From Cesiribacter andamanensis AMV16 (GTDB taxonomy: Bacteria > Bacteroidota > Bacteroidia > Cytophagales > Cyclobacteriaceae): a stretch of DNA of 64,000 bases. The stretch lies in contig NZ_AODQ01000004.1 of NCBI RefSeq assembly GCF_000348925.1, positions 23,273-87,272 of the forward strand, in the 5' to 3' direction. Every line of letters starts with the position of its first letter. Position 1 is the stretch's first letter. Under the pieces are notes generated by a model. It was not told where the DNA came from and did not search any database. It saw only the letters and a list, made by a program, of their open reading frames with translations. Positions 9,179 to 18,143 of this stretch are shown here, in pieces. The translations under genes were made by a program, and so were the position numbers.

Positions 9179-9929
9179 CAATCTGCTGGCCCTGCTGCTT
9201 GCTACCCTGCTCGTGCTCACAGGCTGTAAGCGCGATGCCATTCCTACCGTAAGCGAAAAAGACCTGGCCGCCCTCAACGTACGCCCCGTAGATTTTAAAT
9301 ACCTCAATACGCGCAGCAAGATCTCCTATGAAAATGGCGATCAGCGCATGAGCTCCCCCACCAACATCCGCATCCGCAAAGACAGCCTCATCTGGTTTTC
9401 GGTAACCCCTGTTCTGGGCATTGAAGCTGCCCGCGGGCTGGTAACGCGCGATTCGCTCTTTCTGGTAAACAAGCTGCAGAAAGAATACCACGCCTACAGC
9501 TTTCAGGAGCTAAGCCAGAAAATGAATGTGGTGGTGGATTTTGATATTCTGCAGGCGGCCCTGCTGGGCGATCCCATTGTTCCCCTTACGACCAACAACC
9601 GCATACGCCGCACCGAGTCCGAAACCATTGTCATGCAGCAGCAACAGGGGGTAGATATCATCAACTACTTCAACAACGCCACCCTTAAGCTCATAAAAGT
9701 AATTCTGCAGGAGCCCAATTCGCCCAACAACCTGCTGCTGCAGTATGCTGATTTTCAAAATCATGGCACCAACATGCTGCCCTACACCAGCACCATTACG
9801 GCCCAATACCAGGAGAAGCAAGAAATGCGGGCTACGGTAGTTGCTTTTCAGCATAATAAGGCCGAGTTTAGTGATACGGCTTTATCATTTCCGTTCAGCA
9901 TTCCGGATCGCTATGTTCGCAAACACTAG
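9171..9929 (+). CDS. DUF4292 domain lipoprotein
   Basis: 252 residues. The N-terminus is a lipoprotein signal (LLALLLATLLVLTGC) with the lipobox LTGC, so Cys18 should be lipidated and the protein held in the inner or outer membrane. The rest matches the Bacteroidetes family DUF4292: the conserved N-terminal SKISYENGDQ and NIRIRKDSLIWFSVTP segments, then a LolA/LolB-like run of amphipathic strands. The family is usually compared with the LolB fold, which would suggest lipid or lipoprotein binding, but no function is proven. It overlaps the TPR gene by 8 bases upstream and the EnvC-like gene by 17 bases downstream. Confidence 0.85.
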   Translation: MNNNLLALLLATLLVLTGCKRDAIPTVSEKDLAALNVRPVDFKYLNTRSKISYENGDQRMSSPTNIRIRKDSLIWFSVTPVLGIEAARGLVTRDSLFLVNKLQKEYHAYSFQELSQKMNVVVDFDILQAALLGDPIVPLTTNNRIRRTESETIVMQQQQGVDIINYFNNATLKLIKVILQEPNSPNNLLLQYADFQNHGTNMLPYTSTITAQYQEKQEMRATVVAFQHNKAEFSDTALSFPFSIPDRYVRKH

Positions 9930-11154
9930 AGGGGTTGGCCTGTGGGGTATCGTATTATTGTGCCTGCTGGTGGCGCCGGCTGTTGCCCAGAATAAGGCAG
10001 AGCTGGAAAAAAAGAAGCAGGAAAACCTGAAGAAAATACGCGAGGCAGAGAACATTCTCTCCCAGACCCGCAACGAAAAAAAGGCAACGCTGGGCGAGCT
10101 CTCTGCCCTGGAAGCCCAGATTGCCGCCAGCCAGGAGCTTACCCGCCTGATCAGCAAAGAACTTTCTCTGCTCGATGCCGAGATCGGCGAGCTGGGCCTG
10201 GTAGTACGCGCACTGGAGAAAGACCTTAGCCAGTTTAAGCAGGAGTATGCCAAAATGGTGTACAATGCCTATAAAGCCAATAAAGGCTACAGTACCCTTA
10301 CCTTTCTTTTTTCGGCCCCCACCTTTAACCAGCTCTTCATGCGCATGAAGTGGCTGGAGCAGTACAAGGAAGCCCGCATTGTGCAGCTGGAGCAGATCCG
10401 CAAAGTGCAGGACCTGCTGGGCATGCAGCAGCAGCAGGTCAGGAGCAAACGTCAGGAGCAGCAGAAGCTGCTCGATGAGCAGGTAGCCCAGAACCAAAAC
10501 CTCATTGCCCTGCAGCAGCGCCAGAGCCGCACCATTGCCCGCCTGAGCGAACAGGAAAAAAGCATTCAGCAAGACCTGAACCAGCGCCGCAAAGACCTGC
10601 AGCAGCTGGATGCCCTGCTGGCCCGCCTGGTAAAAGAAGAAATAGAGCGCGCCCGCAAAGAGGCCGAAGCCGAAGCCAGGCGCAACAAAACCGCTACTGC
10701 CAGTGCTTCTGCTGCCGTACCCCTAACCCCTGAGGCCGCCGCCCTTGGAAATTCCTTTGAGGGCGCCCGCGCCCGCCTGTTGTGGCCGGTGGCCAGCGGC
10801 TTTATCTCCGCCCAGTTTGGCGAGCAGCAGGTCTATAAGCAGGTGAAGCTGGAGAACAGCGGCATTGAGATCCAGACCAAAGAAAATGAGCAGGTGCGTG
10901 CGGTGTTTGATGGCGAGGTGCGCCGCGTATTCTTTATGCCTGGCATGAACAACGTGGTCATGATCCAGCACGGCCAGTACTTTACCGTGTATGCCCGCCT
11001 GAAAGAAGTAACCGTAAAGCCCCTGCAGAAAATCAAGGCCAAAGACCCCATCGGTACGGTCTATACTACCAAAGAAGGGGTAAGCGAGGTACACTTCGAG
11101 ATCTGGAAAAACGATCAGAAACTGAATCCCGAGCAGTGGCTCTTTAAGAATTAA
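9913..11154 (+). CDS. envC: EnvC-like murein hydrolase activator (degenerate M23)
   Basis: 413 residues from the ATG at 9913, which is followed by a signal peptide (GIVLLCLLVAPAVAQ) and overlaps the DUF4292 gene by 17 bases. An upstream in-frame start at 9841 would lie deep inside that gene and lacks a signal peptide. Residues about 20-270 form a long Lys/Glu/Gln-rich coiled coil, as in EnvC. The C-terminal 115 residues form an M23 (LytM) domain. The usual HxxxD zinc site is replaced (NSGIEIQ), the central YGH is YAR, and the final HxH is VHFEI, so it is probably not a peptidase. Like EnvC it should activate a cell-wall amidase during cell division. The amidase is not in the window. Confidence 0.85.
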   Translation: MFANTRGVGLWGIVLLCLLVAPAVAQNKAELEKKKQENLKKIREAENILSQTRNEKKATLGELSALEAQIAASQELTRLISKELSLLDAEIGELGLVVRALEKDLSQFKQEYAKMVYNAYKANKGYSTLTFLFSAPTFNQLFMRMKWLEQYKEARIVQLEQIRKVQDLLGMQQQQVRSKRQEQQKLLDEQVAQNQNLIALQQRQSRTIARLSEQEKSIQQDLNQRRKDLQQLDALLARLVKEEIERARKEAEAEARRNKTATASASAAVPLTPEAAALGNSFEGARARLLWPVASGFISAQFGEQQVYKQVKLENSGIEIQTKENEQVRAVFDGEVRRVFFMPGMNNVVMIQHGQYFTVYARLKEVTVKPLQKIKAKDPIGTVYTTKEGVSEVHFEIWKNDQKLNPEQWLFKN

Positions 11155-11476
11155 GAGATTTTAGGCTCTTTTTTGGCAAAGTAAGGTTTCTACCTAAAAT
11201 GCAAGCCGCCCCTACAGGCCCTTTTCGATCATACCGCTTTCAGGGGAAAAATTATCAGATTCATCCTATATCAACGTATTGTTTATCAGAAAAATACAAT
11301 CCCAAAAGCGGGCTCTTCGCCCATTTTCTAACGGTAAACCTATAGGAAGTGAAGGATTTAAGCAGAAAAAGTGAACTTTTGCAGAAGCGTACGCCTTTTT
11401 TTCACAGAAGTCCGGCCTGCGGATTTGAGTATCGTCTTCATTTGATTAATTTTACTAACGAACCTAAAGTAGCTAC
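11155..11476. other. Non-coding stretch
   Basis: 322 bases between the EnvC-like gene and tatA. A short hairpin (AAGAG at 11153-11157 with CTCTT at 11166-11170, then a T run) just after the EnvC-like stop may be a weak terminator. The rest is AT-rich and shows no gene. Confidence 0.45.
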
Positions 11477-11719
11477 ATGGAAACCCTATTATTATTTTTC
11501 AACATGGGAGGTCAGGAGATTCTGCTCATCCTGCTGATCATCCTGATTTTCTTTGGTGCGAAAAAAATTCCGGAACTGGCCCGTGGCCTTGGCCGTGGTA
11601 TTCGTGAGTTCAAAGATGCCACCCGCGAGATCAAGGATGAGGTAGAAGATGCCGCCAAAGAAAAACCATCTTCTGTACACACCAACGGCACTACCAAAGA
11701 AGCTGCAAAGCCTCTGTAA
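11477..11719 (+). CDS. tatA: Sec-independent translocase TatA
   Basis: 80 residues. One N-terminal membrane helix (about 10-26: QEILLILLIILIFFG) is followed by the hinge FFGAKKIPELARGLG and an amphipathic helix (GIREFKDATREIKDEVEDA), then a flexible hydrophilic tail. This is the full signature of TatA/TatE, the pore-forming part of the twin-arginine system that exports folded proteins. Bacteroidetes TatA proteins often begin with a short extra segment like METLLLFFNMGGQE, so the ATG at 11477 is preferred; ATG at 11504 (MGGQEILL) is possible. It stands alone; tatC is not in the window. Confidence 0.92.
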   Translation: METLLLFFNMGGQEILLILLIILIFFGAKKIPELARGLGRGIREFKDATREIKDEVEDAAKEKPSSVHTNGTTKEAAKPL

Positions 11720-12415
11720 GCCGGCAACAAGGGAGCAGTACTTCCACAGGGAGGTGCTCCAACGCACAGAATGATATGTCAGGTACAGTAGAACAGGCTG
11801 AGGTGTGCCATGCAGACCAAGTAGTTCTCGCCGATCTAAACTTATAAAAGCAGAAAGGGCAGTTCACTGCCTTTTCTGCCCTATAAAATGATAAATACGC
11901 CTGTAAACCTGTCAGTTTCAGGCGCTGGTGCACCTCTGGCCTGTTTTTGCAGTAACAGATAGGAGCACCGTTCGTCCAGTAAAAAGCTGTGGGGAGCGTT
12001 ATTCCATACGTTCCCGACCTGAGGAAACCGCTACCTGAGCAGGCTCCTGCCAGTAGCCTGTGTACTGAATGCTCCTGTTCCTGCTACTGCAGGGCAGTTG
12101 CTGCAAAAGCAACCCGAGGGCATTTTCGTACGTATGATTTCCCAGCGATGCCCACTTCACCGACTACTGCGATCTAACTGGGCGAACATACCGACGATCC
12201 TTTGGAGATGTAGCTGGCCGAATCGTTTTCCGTACAAGCCGACTTGAGCGGAATAATCCGGCCCTTTCATTTCCCATTGGCACTGATTCCAGTGAATACC
12301 CCAACGGCCTGCTACGTGCGGCCGCTGCACATACAGAAGACACCCCGCTTGCCTGTGCGTACCCCTGCGCCACAGCCAGGCCCAAATTATACAACTCTTC
12401 TTAAGGAAGTACGGC
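11720..12415. other. Long non-coding stretch
   Basis: About 700 bases between tatA and mltD. It contains two hairpins: one at 11731-11760 (GGAGCA with TGCTCC) and a longer one at 11850-11879. Open frames on both strands (for example 11691-11933 minus, 12244-12444 plus) have no family features and unlike-protein composition, so I do not call them. No tRNA is seen. Confidence 0.55.
11850..11879 (+). repeat. 13-bp inverted repeat, possible hairpin
   Basis: Left arm 11850-11862 (GCAGAAAGGGCAG) pairs with 11867-11879 (CTGCCTTTTCTGC), with one G-T pair and a 4-base loop. No T run follows on either strand. It may be a terminator-like or processing hairpin in the tatA-mltD spacer. Confidence 0.5.
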
Positions 12416-13894
12416 ATGAAATTAGGAGCGATCAAAACAATTAAGCACTACGGAACCTGCATACTGCTGGCTACGGGCATGGGCAGCCTATCCGTAAACT
12501 ACGCAGTAGCGCAAACAACAGCACCAGAAGAGCAGCAGGATGAAACAGGCGAAGAACTGGTGCTGGCCGATAGCCTTGCCCCAGATGCCATTGTTGAGAT
12601 CTCCCGCCCCTTTTATGATTACATCCCCGATGCCAGCTACGAACTCATCGGAGAGCGCATGGCCAGCATGAATGCCCAGGTCAAGGTGCCGTATAACGAC
12701 CGGGTGAAAGGGTTCGTAGACTACTTTACCATTCGTAACCGGGAGTACAGCCGCCTGATGCTCAAGCGCCGCGATCTCTATTTCCCCATGTTTGAGAAGG
12801 CCCTTGCCAAACATGGCATGCCCGATGATCTTAAATACCTGTCCATTGTAGAGTCGGGCCTTAACCCCAGGGCCAAGTCCCGGGTAGGCGCCGCCGGTCT
12901 CTGGCAGTTCATGCCCAGCACCGGCCGTATCTTCCGCCTCAACCAGAATTCCTATGTAGATGAGCGCCTGGATCCCGAAAAAGCCACTGAGGCCGCCTGC
13001 CGCTACCTGAAGCAGCTCTACGGCATGTTTGGCGACTGGCAGCTGGCCCTGGCCGCCTACAACTGCGGACCGGGTAATGTAAACAAAGCCATTCGCAAAG
13101 CAGGGGGTAAAAAAGATTTCTGGCTGGTGTATGATTTTCTGCCCAGAGAAACCCGCTCCTACGTACCCCAGTTTGCGGCTGTTATGTACACCATGCGCTT
13201 TGCCGAAGAGCACAACCTGCTTCCCGAAGAGTATGAATACCAGTATGCCCAGCAGATCGACACGGTTCATCTTTCCCGCTTCATGAGCCTGGAGGCGCTG
13301 GAAAGCCAGCTAAACCTCTGCCCCGGCACCCTGGAGGCCCTTAACCCCGAGCTGGTACGCAAGGCAGTGCCCGAAAATGCCGGCCACTATGCCCTGCGCA
13401 TCCCTACTCAGACACACACCTACTTTGTGGCCAACCGCGCTACCATCCTGCAATCTACCAGCAGCATCAACGAAACCCTGCTGGCCGAAAATGCCAAGAC
13501 CGAAGTAGGCAGCACCCTAAACCGCCAGCGCGTTACCTATAAAGTAAAAAGTGGCGACCACCTGACAAAAATTGCCAGCCAGTACGGGGTGCGGGTAGAA
13601 GACATCAAGCACTGGAACCGCCTTACCAGCAACTCCCTGCGTATAGGCCAGCAGCTGGCCATTTATGCCTCGGCCGAGCAAAAAGCCTCCATCAATACGC
13701 AACTGGCCTCGGCACAGCCTGCCAGCAAGCCGGTACAGGTAAGCCAGCAAAAAGTATACTACGTACAGCCCGGCGATACCCTGTGGGAAATTTCCCGCAA
13801 GCATGGCAACGTAGGGGTTGATAACCTCAAAAAGCTCAACAACCTGCGCGGCAATGAGATCAAAGTTGGCCAGAAGCTGATCATTACAAAATAA
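12416..13894 (+). CDS. mltD: Membrane-bound lytic murein transglycosylase D
   Basis: 492 residues. It cuts the MurNAc-GlcNAc bond of peptidoglycan with 1,6-anhydro product formation. An N-terminal signal peptide (about 1-32, ending NYAVAQ) directs it to the periplasm. The SLT catalytic domain covers about 115-270: LSIVESGLNPRAKS with catalytic Glu146, GAAGLWQFMPSTGR, then ALAAYNCGPGNVNKAI. Two LysM peptidoglycan-binding modules close the protein (about 377-418 YKVKSGDHLTKIA, and 447-491 YYVQPGDTLWEISR), joined by an Ala/Gln/Ser linker. There is no lipobox, unlike E. coli MltD. A clear terminator follows its stop. Confidence 0.93.
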   Translation: MKLGAIKTIKHYGTCILLATGMGSLSVNYAVAQTTAPEEQQDETGEELVLADSLAPDAIVEISRPFYDYIPDASYELIGERMASMNAQVKVPYNDRVKGFVDYFTIRNREYSRLMLKRRDLYFPMFEKALAKHGMPDDLKYLSIVESGLNPRAKSRVGAAGLWQFMPSTGRIFRLNQNSYVDERLDPEKATEAACRYLKQLYGMFGDWQLALAAYNCGPGNVNKAIRKAGGKKDFWLVYDFLPRETRSYVPQFAAVMYTMRFAEEHNLLPEEYEYQYAQQIDTVHLSRFMSLEALESQLNLCPGTLEALNPELVRKAVPENAGHYALRIPTQTHTYFVANRATILQSTSSINETLLAENAKTEVGSTLNRQRVTYKVKSGDHLTKIASQYGVRVEDIKHWNRLTSNSLRIGQQLAIYASAEQKASINTQLASAQPASKPVQVSQQKVYYVQPGDTLWEISRKHGNVGVDNLKKLNNLRGNEIKVGQKLIITK

Positions 13895-13914
13895 GGAGCC
13901 CTCCTCCCCTTTTC

Positions 13915-13951
13915 AGAAGCTTTGTCTCTCCGGGACAAAGCTTCTTTTATT
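13915..13951 (+). terminator. Rho-independent terminator of mltD
   Basis: A perfect 12-bp stem (13915-13926 with 13934-13945) with a 7-base loop is followed by TTTATTTT. It ends the mltD transcript 21 bases after the stop codon. It also argues against starting the next gene at 13922, inside the stem. Confidence 0.85.
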
Positions 13952-14050
13952 TTGGCCCCTGATTTACTATTTTACCCAAAATTGTACTACCAGCTATACA
14001 AGCTACTTCTTGTTTCTTGTTATAGTATCATATCTAGCACATTTACCTGC

Positions 14051-15151
14051 ATGAACCTAAAAACGTATAGCATCTGTTTATTGCCCCTTCTTCTACTAAT
14101 TACTGCCTGCGGAGGCAATAGCAACAGCCAGGACAACCGCAATCAGGATAAAGACTTTTTGCCCCGCGCCAGCCTGGTGCCCTATGAGCTGCTGGTCGTC
14201 ATGGACTCGGCCCAGTGGCGGGGGGTATTGGGAGAAGCTATACGGGATGTCTTTACCGAACCGGTACAGGGCCTGCCCCAGGAAGAGCCCCATTTTAAAG
14301 TGCGCTACATTACCCCCCAGGGCCTCAAAGGCTTCAACAAGCGTTACCCCAACATCCTTTTTGCCTTTACACTGGATAAAAGGAGCCAGGCCTCAGAAAT
14401 GCTGCGCTCCATGTTTTCAGAGCAGTCGCTGGAGCAGATCCGGCAGGATGAGCAGCGCTACCGCCTCTCCCGCAAAGATGAGTTTGCCCGGGGACAGGAG
14501 GTAATGTACCTCTTTGGCCAGACTGAAGATCAGCTGGTGAGCCGTATCTACACCAATAAGGAAAACCTGCTAAACCACTTCCTTACCGTAGAGCGCCAGC
14601 GCTACATGCGCGATTATGCCAATGTGCGCGTTACGCAAAGCCTCAGCAACAGCCTGGCCAGCGAGTATGGGTTTAAAATGAATTTTCCGGCCGGCTATCA
14701 GGTGGCCAAACAGGATACAAATTTTGTCTGGATTCGCCTACTGGATAATAAGGTAGATAAAAGCGTATGGGTTACCTGGAAACCCTATACCGATCAGTCT
14801 ATCTTTCAGCGGGATAATCTGATGAACTACCGCAACCAGGTAGTACGCAACTACATCTGGGGCAGCGACAGCAGCACCTACATGCGGCTGGAGACCCAAT
14901 TGCCTGTAGAAGTCCGCCAGGTAAACTTCAACGGACGTTATGGCGTGGAAGCCCGCGGCCTGTGGCGCCTTGAAAAAATGGTGATGGGCGGCCCCTTTCT
15001 GGGCTATGCCTTTGTAGATGAAGCTACCAACCGCGTCTATTATATAGAAGGCTTTACCTATGCTCCAGGGCAGGACAAGCGCCTGGCCATGAGCGAACTG
15101 GAAGCCATTTTGTGGTCCTTTACCAAGACGGCTCCCAAAAATATCCAATAA
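14051..15151 (+). CDS. DUF4837 family lipoprotein
   Basis: 366 residues from the ATG at 14051. This start gives a clean lipoprotein signal (SICLLPLLLLITAC) with lipobox ITAC; the frame stays open further upstream, but that part overlaps the mltD terminator. The remainder matches the Bacteroidetes family DUF4837: ELLVVMDSAQWRGVLGEAI near the mature N-terminus, then RQDEQRYRLSRKDEFARGQ and the C-terminal GRYGVEARGLWRLEKMVMGG. Nothing is known of its function; a lipid-anchored periplasmic or surface location is inferred. It is followed by the malic enzyme gene after 68 bases with its own likely promoter, so it is probably a single-gene unit. Confidence 0.85.
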   Translation: MNLKTYSICLLPLLLLITACGGNSNSQDNRNQDKDFLPRASLVPYELLVVMDSAQWRGVLGEAIRDVFTEPVQGLPQEEPHFKVRYITPQGLKGFNKRYPNILFAFTLDKRSQASEMLRSMFSEQSLEQIRQDEQRYRLSRKDEFARGQEVMYLFGQTEDQLVSRIYTNKENLLNHFLTVERQRYMRDYANVRVTQSLSNSLASEYGFKMNFPAGYQVAKQDTNFVWIRLLDNKVDKSVWVTWKPYTDQSIFQRDNLMNYRNQVVRNYIWGSDSSTYMRLETQLPVEVRQVNFNGRYGVEARGLWRLEKMVMGGPFLGYAFVDEATNRVYYIEGFTYAPGQDKRLAMSELEAILWSFTKTAPKNIQ

Positions 15152-15182
15152 GCCTTTGGCTACGATTGGCGCAAAATTCTGC

Positions 15183-15190
15183 TACCTTTG
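15183..15190 (+). promoter_or_regulatory. Putative -7 promoter element for maeB
   Basis: TACCTTTG matches TAnnTTTG and lies 29 bases before the maeB ATG. TTTG at 15155-15158 is 24 bases upstream, one more than the usual spacing; a second TTG at 15166-15168 is too close (14). Confidence 0.45.
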
Positions 15191-15219
15191 CACTCGTTAT
15201 TATACCAATTTTTTTCTGA

Positions 15220-17511
15220 ATGAGCATTAAGATCAGAAAGCAAGATGCCCTGAACTACCACACCCAGGGACAGCCGGGCAAGATAGAAGTGGTGCCCACC
15301 AAAATGTTAAGTACCCAGCTGGACCTGGCCCTGGCCTACTCGCCGGGGGTTGCCGAGCCCTGCAAAGAAATTGCCCAAAATCCGGAAGATGTTTATAAAT
15401 ATACCGCCAAAGGCAACCTGGTAGCCGTAATATCAAACGGAACGGCCGTACTGGGCCTGGGCGATATTGGTCCCGAAGCCTCCAAGCCTGTTATGGAAGG
15501 CAAAGGGGTACTGTTCAAGAAATTTGCCGGCATTGATGTGTTCGATATTGAGATCAATGAAAAAGATCCCGACAAGCTCATCGATATTATTGCTTCCCTG
15601 GAGCCTACTTTTGGGGGGGTAAACCTGGAAGACATCAAAGCGCCTGAGTGCTTTCGCATTGAGCAGGAGCTGAAGCGCCGCATGAAAATACCGGTGATGC
15701 ATGATGACCAGCACGGCACCGCCATCATCTCCTCAGCCGCCCTGCTAAATGCCCTGGAGCTGGTCAATAAAAAGATTGAAGAGATCAGGATCGTAGTATC
15801 CGGGGCCGGTGCCTCTGCTGTAGCCTGTACCAAACTCTACCTATCGCTGGGGGCCCGCCGGGAAAACCTGGTGATGTGCGACCGCGACGGCGTAATTCAC
15901 ATCAATCGCTCCGATCTGGACGATATCAAAGAGCAGTTTGCCACCCAGCGCACCGAGCTCAAAACCATACAGGATGCCCTTAAAGGGGCCGATATGTTCC
16001 TGGGCCTTTCGGCCGGCAACATCCTGAATGCGGATGACATCCGCCTGATGGGTCCCAACCCCATTGTATTTGCCCTGGCCAATCCCGATCCGGAAATTCC
16101 CTATGAGGTAGCCATGGCCGCCCGGGAGGATATCATCATGGCCACCGGCCGCTCCGACCATCCTAACCAGGTAAACAACGTGCTGGGCTTTCCCTTCATT
16201 TTCCGCGGGGCGCTGGATGTAAGTGCCTCGGCCATCAATGAAGACATGAAGCTGGCCGCCGTGCGGGCCCTGGCCCAGCTGGCCAAAGAGCCCGTTCCCG
16301 AGACGGTAAACAAAGCCTATGGCGATAAAAAGATTGCCTTTGGCCGGGAATACCTGATCCCCAAACCCCTTGATCCGCGCCTGATCACCACCCTGGCCCC
16401 TGCCGTAGCAAAGGCTGCCATCGCCAGCGGCGTAGCCCGCCGTACCATTGACGATTGGGAGCAGTACAACATAGAACTGCAGATGCGCATTGGCATAGAC
16501 CAGCGCCTGATGTCGCGCATCCTGGTGCAGGCCCGCAAACAACCCAAGCGCGTAGTGTTTGCCGAGGCCGATAACCAGAAGATCCTCAAAGCAGCCCAAA
16601 TTGTGCAGGACGAGCACATTGGCATTCCCATTCTGCTGGGCAACCGCCAGAAGATTGCCCAGCTGATGGCCGATAACCACCTGGAGCTGGAAGAATGCGA
16701 GATCATCGACATTGATACGCCCGAGCAGCAGGAGCGCCTGGACCGCTTTGCCCACCGCCTGTATGAAAAGCGCCAGCGCAGAGGGGTAACCCTGCACGAA
16801 GCCCGCAAGCTGATGCGGGACCGTAACTACTTTGGCGCCATGATGCTGGAGTTTGGTGAGGCCGATGCCTTTATCTCCGGCCTTACCAAAGACTATCCCA
16901 AAACCATTACCCCTGCCCTGCAGGTAATTGGTACCGAAGAGGGCGTAAGCCGCGTTGCCGGTATGTACATCATTACCAACAAGCGGGGCTCCTACTTCTT
17001 TGCCGATACTACCGTAAACCGCGATCCCTCGGCCGAAGAGCTGGTGGACATCATTGGCCTTACGGCCCGCGGCGTGCGCTTCTTTGACATTGAGCCCCGC
17101 ATGGCAGTACTCTCCTACTCCAACTTTGGCTCCAGCAAGGGTGATGTGCCCGAAAAAACGTCCAGAGCAGCCCTGCTGGCAAAAAAGCGCTATCCGGAGC
17201 TGATCATCGAGGGCGATATACAAGCCAATGTGGCCCTCAATTGCCAGCTGCAGCAGGAGAATTTCCAGTTCAGCGCGCTTGCCGATAAAGGAGCCAATAC
17301 GCTGATCTTCCCGGACCTGGCCTCGGGCAATATTGCCTATAAACTGCTGATGGAAATCGGTGGCTCCGAAGCCATAGGCCCTGTACTGCTGGGCATGCGC
17401 AAGCCGGTACACATTCTGCAGCTGGGCAGCTCCATCCGCGAAATTGTGAACATGGTGAGCATAGCCGTAGTAGACGCCCAGCAGCGGGAACAAACCGTAC
17501 GCAGTATATGA
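15220..17511 (+). CDS. maeB: NADP-dependent malic enzyme (MaeB type)
   Basis: 763 residues, the size of the two-domain bacterial malic enzymes. It oxidatively decarboxylates malate to pyruvate with NADP reduction. Residues about 20-410 are the malic enzyme: YSPGVAEPC near the N-terminus, [12 protein letters not shown] (metal-binding Asp pair), and the nucleotide fold [13 protein letters not shown]. Residues about 430-760 are a phosphotransacetylase-like domain ([39 protein letters not shown]), which in MaeB mainly regulates activity and assembly. Its TGA stop overlaps the ruvA ATG by 4 bases, so translation of the two is probably coupled. Confidence 0.95.
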   Translation: MSIKIRKQDALNYHTQGQPGKIEVVPTKMLSTQLDLALAYSPGVAEPCKEIAQNPEDVYKYTAKGNLVAVISNGTAVLGLGDIGPEASKPVMEGKGVLFKKFAGIDVFDIEINEKDPDKLIDIIASLEPTFGGVNLEDIKAPECFRIEQELKRRMKIPVMHDDQHGTAIISSAALLNALELVNKKIEEIRIVVSGAGASAVACTKLYLSLGARRENLVMCDRDGVIHINRSDLDDIKEQFATQRTELKTIQDALKGADMFLGLSAGNILNADDIRLMGPNPIVFALANPDPEIPYEVAMAAREDIIMATGRSDHPNQVNNVLGFPFIFRGALDVSASAINEDMKLAAVRALAQLAKEPVPETVNKAYGDKKIAFGREYLIPKPLDPRLITTLAPAVAKAAIASGVARRTIDDWEQYNIELQMRIGIDQRLMSRILVQARKQPKRVVFAEADNQKILKAAQIVQDEHIGIPILLGNRQKIAQLMADNHLELEECEIIDIDTPEQQERLDRFAHRLYEKRQRRGVTLHEARKLMRDRNYFGAMMLEFGEADAFISGLTKDYPKTITPALQVIGTEEGVSRVAGMYIITNKRGSYFFADTTVNRDPSAEELVDIIGLTARGVRFFDIEPRMAVLSYSNFGSSKGDVPEKTSRAALLAKKRYPELIIEGDIQANVALNCQLQQENFQFSALADKGANTLIFPDLASGNIAYKLLMEIGGSEAIGPVLLGMRKPVHILQLGSSIREIVNMVSIAVVDAQQREQTVRSI

Positions 17512-18104
17512 TCGCTTACCTCAATGGCAGGCTGGTACATAAGGACCCTACCCATGTACTGCTGGAGGTAAATGGCATCGGGTATGAGGTGAAGATTTCC
17601 CTGAATACCTACGCAGCACTAAAAGACAGGGAGCAGTGCAAACTGCTCACCTGGCTTCATATCAAGGAAGATGCCCATACGCTCTACGGCTTTCAGGATG
17701 GGGCCGAAAAGCGACTGTTCCTGCACCTGATCTCCGTAAGCGGCGTAGGGCCGGGCACTGCCCTGATGATGCTCTCCTCGCTGAAACCGGCCGAAATAGA
17801 GAGCGCCATTATCCATGATGATGCCCGCACCCTCTCTGCAGTAAAAGGCATTGGCGCTAAAACCGCCCAGCGCCTGATCCTGGAGCTGCGGGATAAGGTG
17901 CTCAAGGGTGAGGTAGTTTCGCCCTCTACGGCATCTTTAAGTCCTGCCTCGCACAATACAACCCGGCAGGAAGCGTTGTCGGCTTTAGTGACTTTGGGAA
18001 TTAACCGGGCAGCTGCTGAAAAAAACCTGGACAGCATCCTCAAGCAGCACGGAACTACTCTATCGTTGGAAGAACTCATAAAACTGGCTCTGAAAAACGC
18101 ATAA
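17508..18104 (+). CDS. ruvA: Holliday junction branch migration protein RuvA
   Basis: 198 residues. RuvA binds four-way DNA junctions and loads the RuvB motor. Domain I (OB fold, about 1-62) opens with [20 protein letters not shown]. Domain II (about 65-145) has the two helix-hairpin-helix motifs: [13 protein letters not shown] and [19 protein letters not shown]. Domain III (about 150-198) is the RuvB-contacting three-helix bundle ([18 protein letters not shown]). The ATG overlaps the maeB stop, and sprA follows after 39 bases in the same reading frame. The order ruvA-sprA-gcvH is, as I recall, common in Bacteroidetes. ruvB and ruvC are not in the window. Confidence 0.95.
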   Translation: MIAYLNGRLVHKDPTHVLLEVNGIGYEVKISLNTYAALKDREQCKLLTWLHIKEDAHTLYGFQDGAEKRLFLHLISVSGVGPGTALMMLSSLKPAEIESAIIHDDARTLSAVKGIGAKTAQRLILELRDKVLKGEVVSPSTASLSPASHNTTRQEALSALVTLGINRAAAEKNLDSILKQHGTTLSLEELIKLALKNA

Positions 18105-18143
18105 GGATTTGAATTCCTGTTTCTCTCTCCGAATTTTTTAGCT

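Noticed and set aside
13922..14050. Upstream extension of the DUF4837 gene
   Set aside because: Starts inside the mltD terminator stem; the ATG at 14051 gives a proper lipoprotein signal.
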